The position numbers and the translations under genes are program-made. From the IMG/VR virus record IMGVR_UViG_3300030107_002518, positions 1-40,929 of that record: 40,929 nucleotides of DNA; one strand, written 5' to 3'. The notes beneath the pieces are model-generated. The model made no database searches. It saw only the letters and a list, made by a program, of their open reading frames with translations, and had not been told where the DNA came from. Numbering within the stretch: position 1 is the stretch's first letter; each line of letters starts with the position of its first letter. Below are positions 38,638 through 40,929 of the stretch, piece after piece. Source of the stretch: a virus.

Positions 38638-38790
38638 TTATTCGTCATCTTGTCCCAAATCGTCTTGATCTAAGGAATCGATGTATTCTTTCATTGCAAT
38701 GTTTTCCGCTTTTACAACAGCAAGTTCCCATTCTTTAACACCTTCAGGTGAAAGTTGAGACAATACACTGTTCAAATCAATTTCTAACAT
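38638..38790 (-). CDS. 50-residue acidic protein between fibre and core genes
   Basis: It starts MLEIDLNSVLSQLSPEGVKE and ends IDSLDQDDLGQDDE. One amphipathic helix, then an acidic tail. GGAAAA lies upstream of the ATG at 38790. It fills an otherwise empty 200-base gap and keeps the strand and spacing of its neighbours. Function unknown. Confidence 0.6.
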   Translation of the reverse strand: MLEIDLNSVLSQLSPEGVKEWELAVVKAENIAMKEYIDSLDQDDLGQDDE

Positions 38791-38841
38791 GATTTTCCAA
38801 TCTGTTTGGAGGAATAATTAATGAAAATAGTTTATCATTCA

Positions 38842-40929
38842 TTACCCCTCCAATGCCGTAACTTTCGCAGACAGTTCTTGTACGGCTTTAACCAACGGTG
38901 CAATAAGATGGGTATAACGAAGCCCCTGAGTTGAAACAATATTTTCTTCCTCGTCAATAGCCGCAACATTTTCTTGGTCATTAACCCATATCGCATTATC
39001 TGAAGCGTCAGGCAACACAGCCGCAACCTCTTGAGCGATAAACCCATAATGTTTTCTCACTCCATCTACACGGCGGTACTCTCTTGGTTGTAATGCATTA
39101 ACAAAATCAAGACCTAAAGAACTATCTGCAATTTCTCTTTTAAGGCGAGAATCAGAACTTTCAGTTAATGTCCCTTGAATAGTCATGTCGCCATCGTCCA
39201 TTAGTTGAAGCAATTTGTAGGTTCCACCATGTGCGGCATCATTGGCAAGACTTGTCGTGCTTGACTTTCTACAAACACGCCACGAATCCTCATAGGCGTA
39301 AGGGTTGCCCCAGAACCATGTCGTATCGTTATATGCATTAAACCCATACGTTCCAGTTCCACGACTATCGCCAGTAGCCGACAATTTAATTGAAGCCTGC
39401 GTATACCCTGTACCAGCCCCACCTAACGAAATGTTACTATCGCCTGAATCGTGCGCTAATGTTAAATTCCCATCACTTATTTCAACATTGCCAGTATCAT
39501 CAATAATCATCCTCGTTGCAATACTGCCACCATTCTCAGTAGTCTGAAACTCTAACCTTGTACCCTCATTAGCGTCAGTATCACTTGTCTTAGAAGCAGC
39601 AATAGTCGCAGTATGAAAAGTATCTGGAGAATCATCAGACGGAATCCAAAAATCAATCCCAATACCGTCGCCAGCGGCTAAATTCACATCACTTGTCTGA
39701 TGCGACTGCAAAACCAAACCAGTATCAAGACCAGTACCAGAACTTTGCTGGCGAATAACTAACTGATCCGCAGACTCATCCCAAAGAAAATAAGAATCAG
39801 AAGTAGCGCCAAAGAACTTAACGTCATGTCCAGTGTCATCAACTCCAACCGTAACTGGACCTTTAACCACAAATTCAGTTAAAGCAGTACTGTTACCAAA
39901 CTTGACTGATCCACCGTCATTGTTTACATACAAAGTACCAGCAGTAGTGCCATCACTCTTTGCCATAATTTCATTAGCGTCAAATGCCAAATGCGATCCA
40001 GCAATAGTACCTATCCGCAAAATACCTGACGCAGAACCAGCGGACAGATCGCCAGCAGATTCAATAATTACTTGACCTTCTGATTCATCCCAAAGGAAAT
40101 AATCGCCAGCAGTATCACCAAAAAACTTAACATCATGCCCAGTGCCATCAACCCCAACCGTCACCGCACCTGTAAGACTTAACCCAGTAAGAGTCCCGAC
40201 ACTCGTTATATTTGACTGAGCGGCACCAGTAACAGTTGCCGCAGTTCCAGAAACATTACCAGTAACGTTACCAGTTAAATTACCTGTGACCGAAGTAGTA
40301 GTTAATACCCCCGTACTCGGATTGTAATTGAGACCAGTGTCTGTCTCAATTCCCTGAGTACCTGTTGCCCCGTCAACGAAAGTAAGGTACACAGTCTCGT
40401 CAGTGCTGTTATTCGCAGTCGCTGTAACATTAGTAGCCTCCGTAGCAGTAGCCGAATTTCCTGTACAAGAACCAGAAGAACCAGAAGCGTTCCCAGTAAC
40501 ATTCCCAGTTAAAGGGCCAGAAAAAGCGTTAGCAGTAAGAGTCGTACCATTAAAAGTTAAATTCGCTGAACCAGCGAAATTACCAGAACTGTTATATTGC
40601 ACTTGAGTGTTAGAACCAGCCGCACCAGCACCAGAAGCGGCATTGATTCTGTCATCAATAGCCGCGCTAGTCATCAAAGAAGTATCATTATCCGCAAACG
40701 ACTCACTAGAAGTCTGAACCGCTGTGATCCCAACCGAATCAATAGTAACCGTACCAGAAACAGTAAGAGCGCTAAGAGTGCCTACACTTGTAAGCGAAGA
40801 AGTAACAACCGTAGACTTCAACTCCGTACCAGACAGAGTTCCCGCAGCAGCAGTCACTGTAATGTTACCTGTGCCATCAAACGAAACACCGTTTATATTT
40901 CTAGCAGTCGCTAACGCAGTAGCGGTAGC
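38842..40929 (-). CDS. Tail fibre protein, C-terminal part with S74 domain (runs off the right end)
   Basis: Open from the right edge to the stop at 38842; an internal GTG at 40857 is not a true start. Repeated fibre modules come first (VTGNLTGNVTGNVSG; GVDGTGHDVKFFGDTAGDYF and a second copy GVDDTGHDVKFFGATSDSYF). The last ~110 residues are a Peptidase_S74 domain with SDSRLKREI (Ser-Lys dyad), RKHYGFIAQEVAAVLPDASD and a final coiled coil ending in LEG. It shares 548 bp with the window start in the same frame, so it is probably the C-terminal half of the gene that begins at 2120. Confidence 0.87.
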   Translation of the reverse strand, partial: ATATALATARNINGVSFDGTGNITVTAAAGTLSGTELKSTVVTSSLTSVGTLSALTVSGTVTIDSVGITAVQTSSESFADNDTSLMTSAAIDDRINAASGAGAAGSNTQVQYNSSGNFAGSANLTFNGTTLTANAFSGPLTGNVTGNASGSSGSCTGNSATATEATNVTATANNSTDETVYLTFVDGATGTQGIETDTGLNYNPSTGVLTTTSVTGNLTGNVTGNVSGTAATVTGAAQSNITSVGTLTGLSLTGAVTVGVDGTGHDVKFFGDTAGDYFLWDESEGQVIIESAGDLSAGSASGILRIGTIAGSHLAFDANEIMAKSDGTTAGTLYVNNDGGSVKFGNSTALTEFVVKGPVTVGVDDTGHDVKFFGATSDSYFLWDESADQLVIRQQSSGTGLDTGLVLQSHQTSDVNLAAGDGIGIDFWIPSDDSPDTFHTATIAASKTSDTDANEGTRLEFQTTENGGSIATRMIIDDTGNVEISDGNLTLAHDSGDSNISLGGAGTGYTQASIKLSATGDSRGTGTYGFNAYNDTTWFWGNPYAYEDSWRVCRKSSTTSLANDAAHGGTYKLLQLMDDGDMTIQGTLTESSDSRLKREIADSSLGLDFVNALQPREYRRVDGVRKHYGFIAQEVAAVLPDASDNAIWVNDQENVAAIDEEENIVSTQGLRYTHLIAPLVKAVQELSAKVTALEG
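40382..40929. repeat. Terminal near-repeat, right copy
   Basis: This is the counterpart of bases 1-548, ungapped and about 92.5% identical by hand count. The codon frame is the same in both copies (base 40383 corresponds to base 2). Confidence 0.9.

Noticed and set aside
38821-38934. Short + strand frame with GGAGG upstream of ATG at 38821
   Set aside because: It is antisense to the conserved S74 C-terminus of the fibre gene and stands alone on the + strand within the late arm.
1-40929. tRNA genes or prophage attachment sites
   Set aside because: No cloverleaf-like segment with a T-loop consensus and no integrase gene was found by reading; a covariance-model search could still find a divergent tRNA.

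Overview
The window reads as an almost complete genome of a small tailed double-stranded DNA phage, probably short-tailed (podovirus-like), from a marine or other aquatic sample. It carries a portal, scaffold, major capsid protein, head-tail adaptor, propeller-type tail protein, fibres rich in TGN-x-TGN repeats with S74 autoprotease ends, and very large internal-virion-type proteins. I see no tape-measure or long-tail genes. I also see no integrase, tRNA, CRISPR array, reverse transcriptase, DNA polymerase or RNA polymerase. Host assignment is inference only. An actinobacterial-type [3Fe-4S] ferredoxin and an exported protein with a long Thr linker followed by a Glu/Asp-rich region, a style I associate with Acidimicrobiia, point weakly to a low-GC marine actinobacterium.

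Layout: the genome has two opposed arms. Between 15474 and 26193 every gene is on the + strand (early and replication genes). Everywhere else every gene is on the - strand (packaging, structure, lysis). The arms diverge at one roughly 600 bp non-coding region (14876-15473) rich in palindromes and repeats, and they converge at 26190-26193, where opposing stop codons share TTAA. The two window ends carry the same 548 bp of fibre gene at about 92% identity. If they are overlapped, the left fibre fragment (2120 to 1) and the right one (40929 to 38842) join in frame into one gene of 1219 codons plus stop. This suggests a circular or circularly permuted genome of about 40.4 kb, with the late arm one uninterrupted leftward run from 14875 through the window ends to 26190.

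Late arm, in order of transcription: small terminase; exported acidic protein; small membrane proteins; ferredoxin; large terminase split into ATPase and nuclease genes; two small proteins; portal; scaffold; major capsid protein; adaptor; tail nozzle-like protein; two S74 fibre proteins; internal virion proteins of 137, 711 and 2821 residues (the last with a kinase-like signature); M15 endolysin; basic peptide; r1t-type holin; and a last unknown gene.

Early arm: a first half (15.4-20.6 kb) of small unknown proteins, including a DUF932 protein, separated by long RNA hairpins. Three start codons sit directly behind small hairpins that hold the Shine-Dalgarno sequence in the loop. The second half (20.8-26.1 kb) is a tight replication and recombination operon: a RecB/Cas4-like nuclease with four candidate iron-sulfur cysteines, an unknown protein, a RecA/DnaB-type ATPase, an AEP primase, a RusA resolvase, another nuclease-like protein, a sigma-region-4-like regulator and a DUF1599 protein. 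With no polymerase of its own, the phage probably borrows the host replicase, primed by its AEP enzyme.
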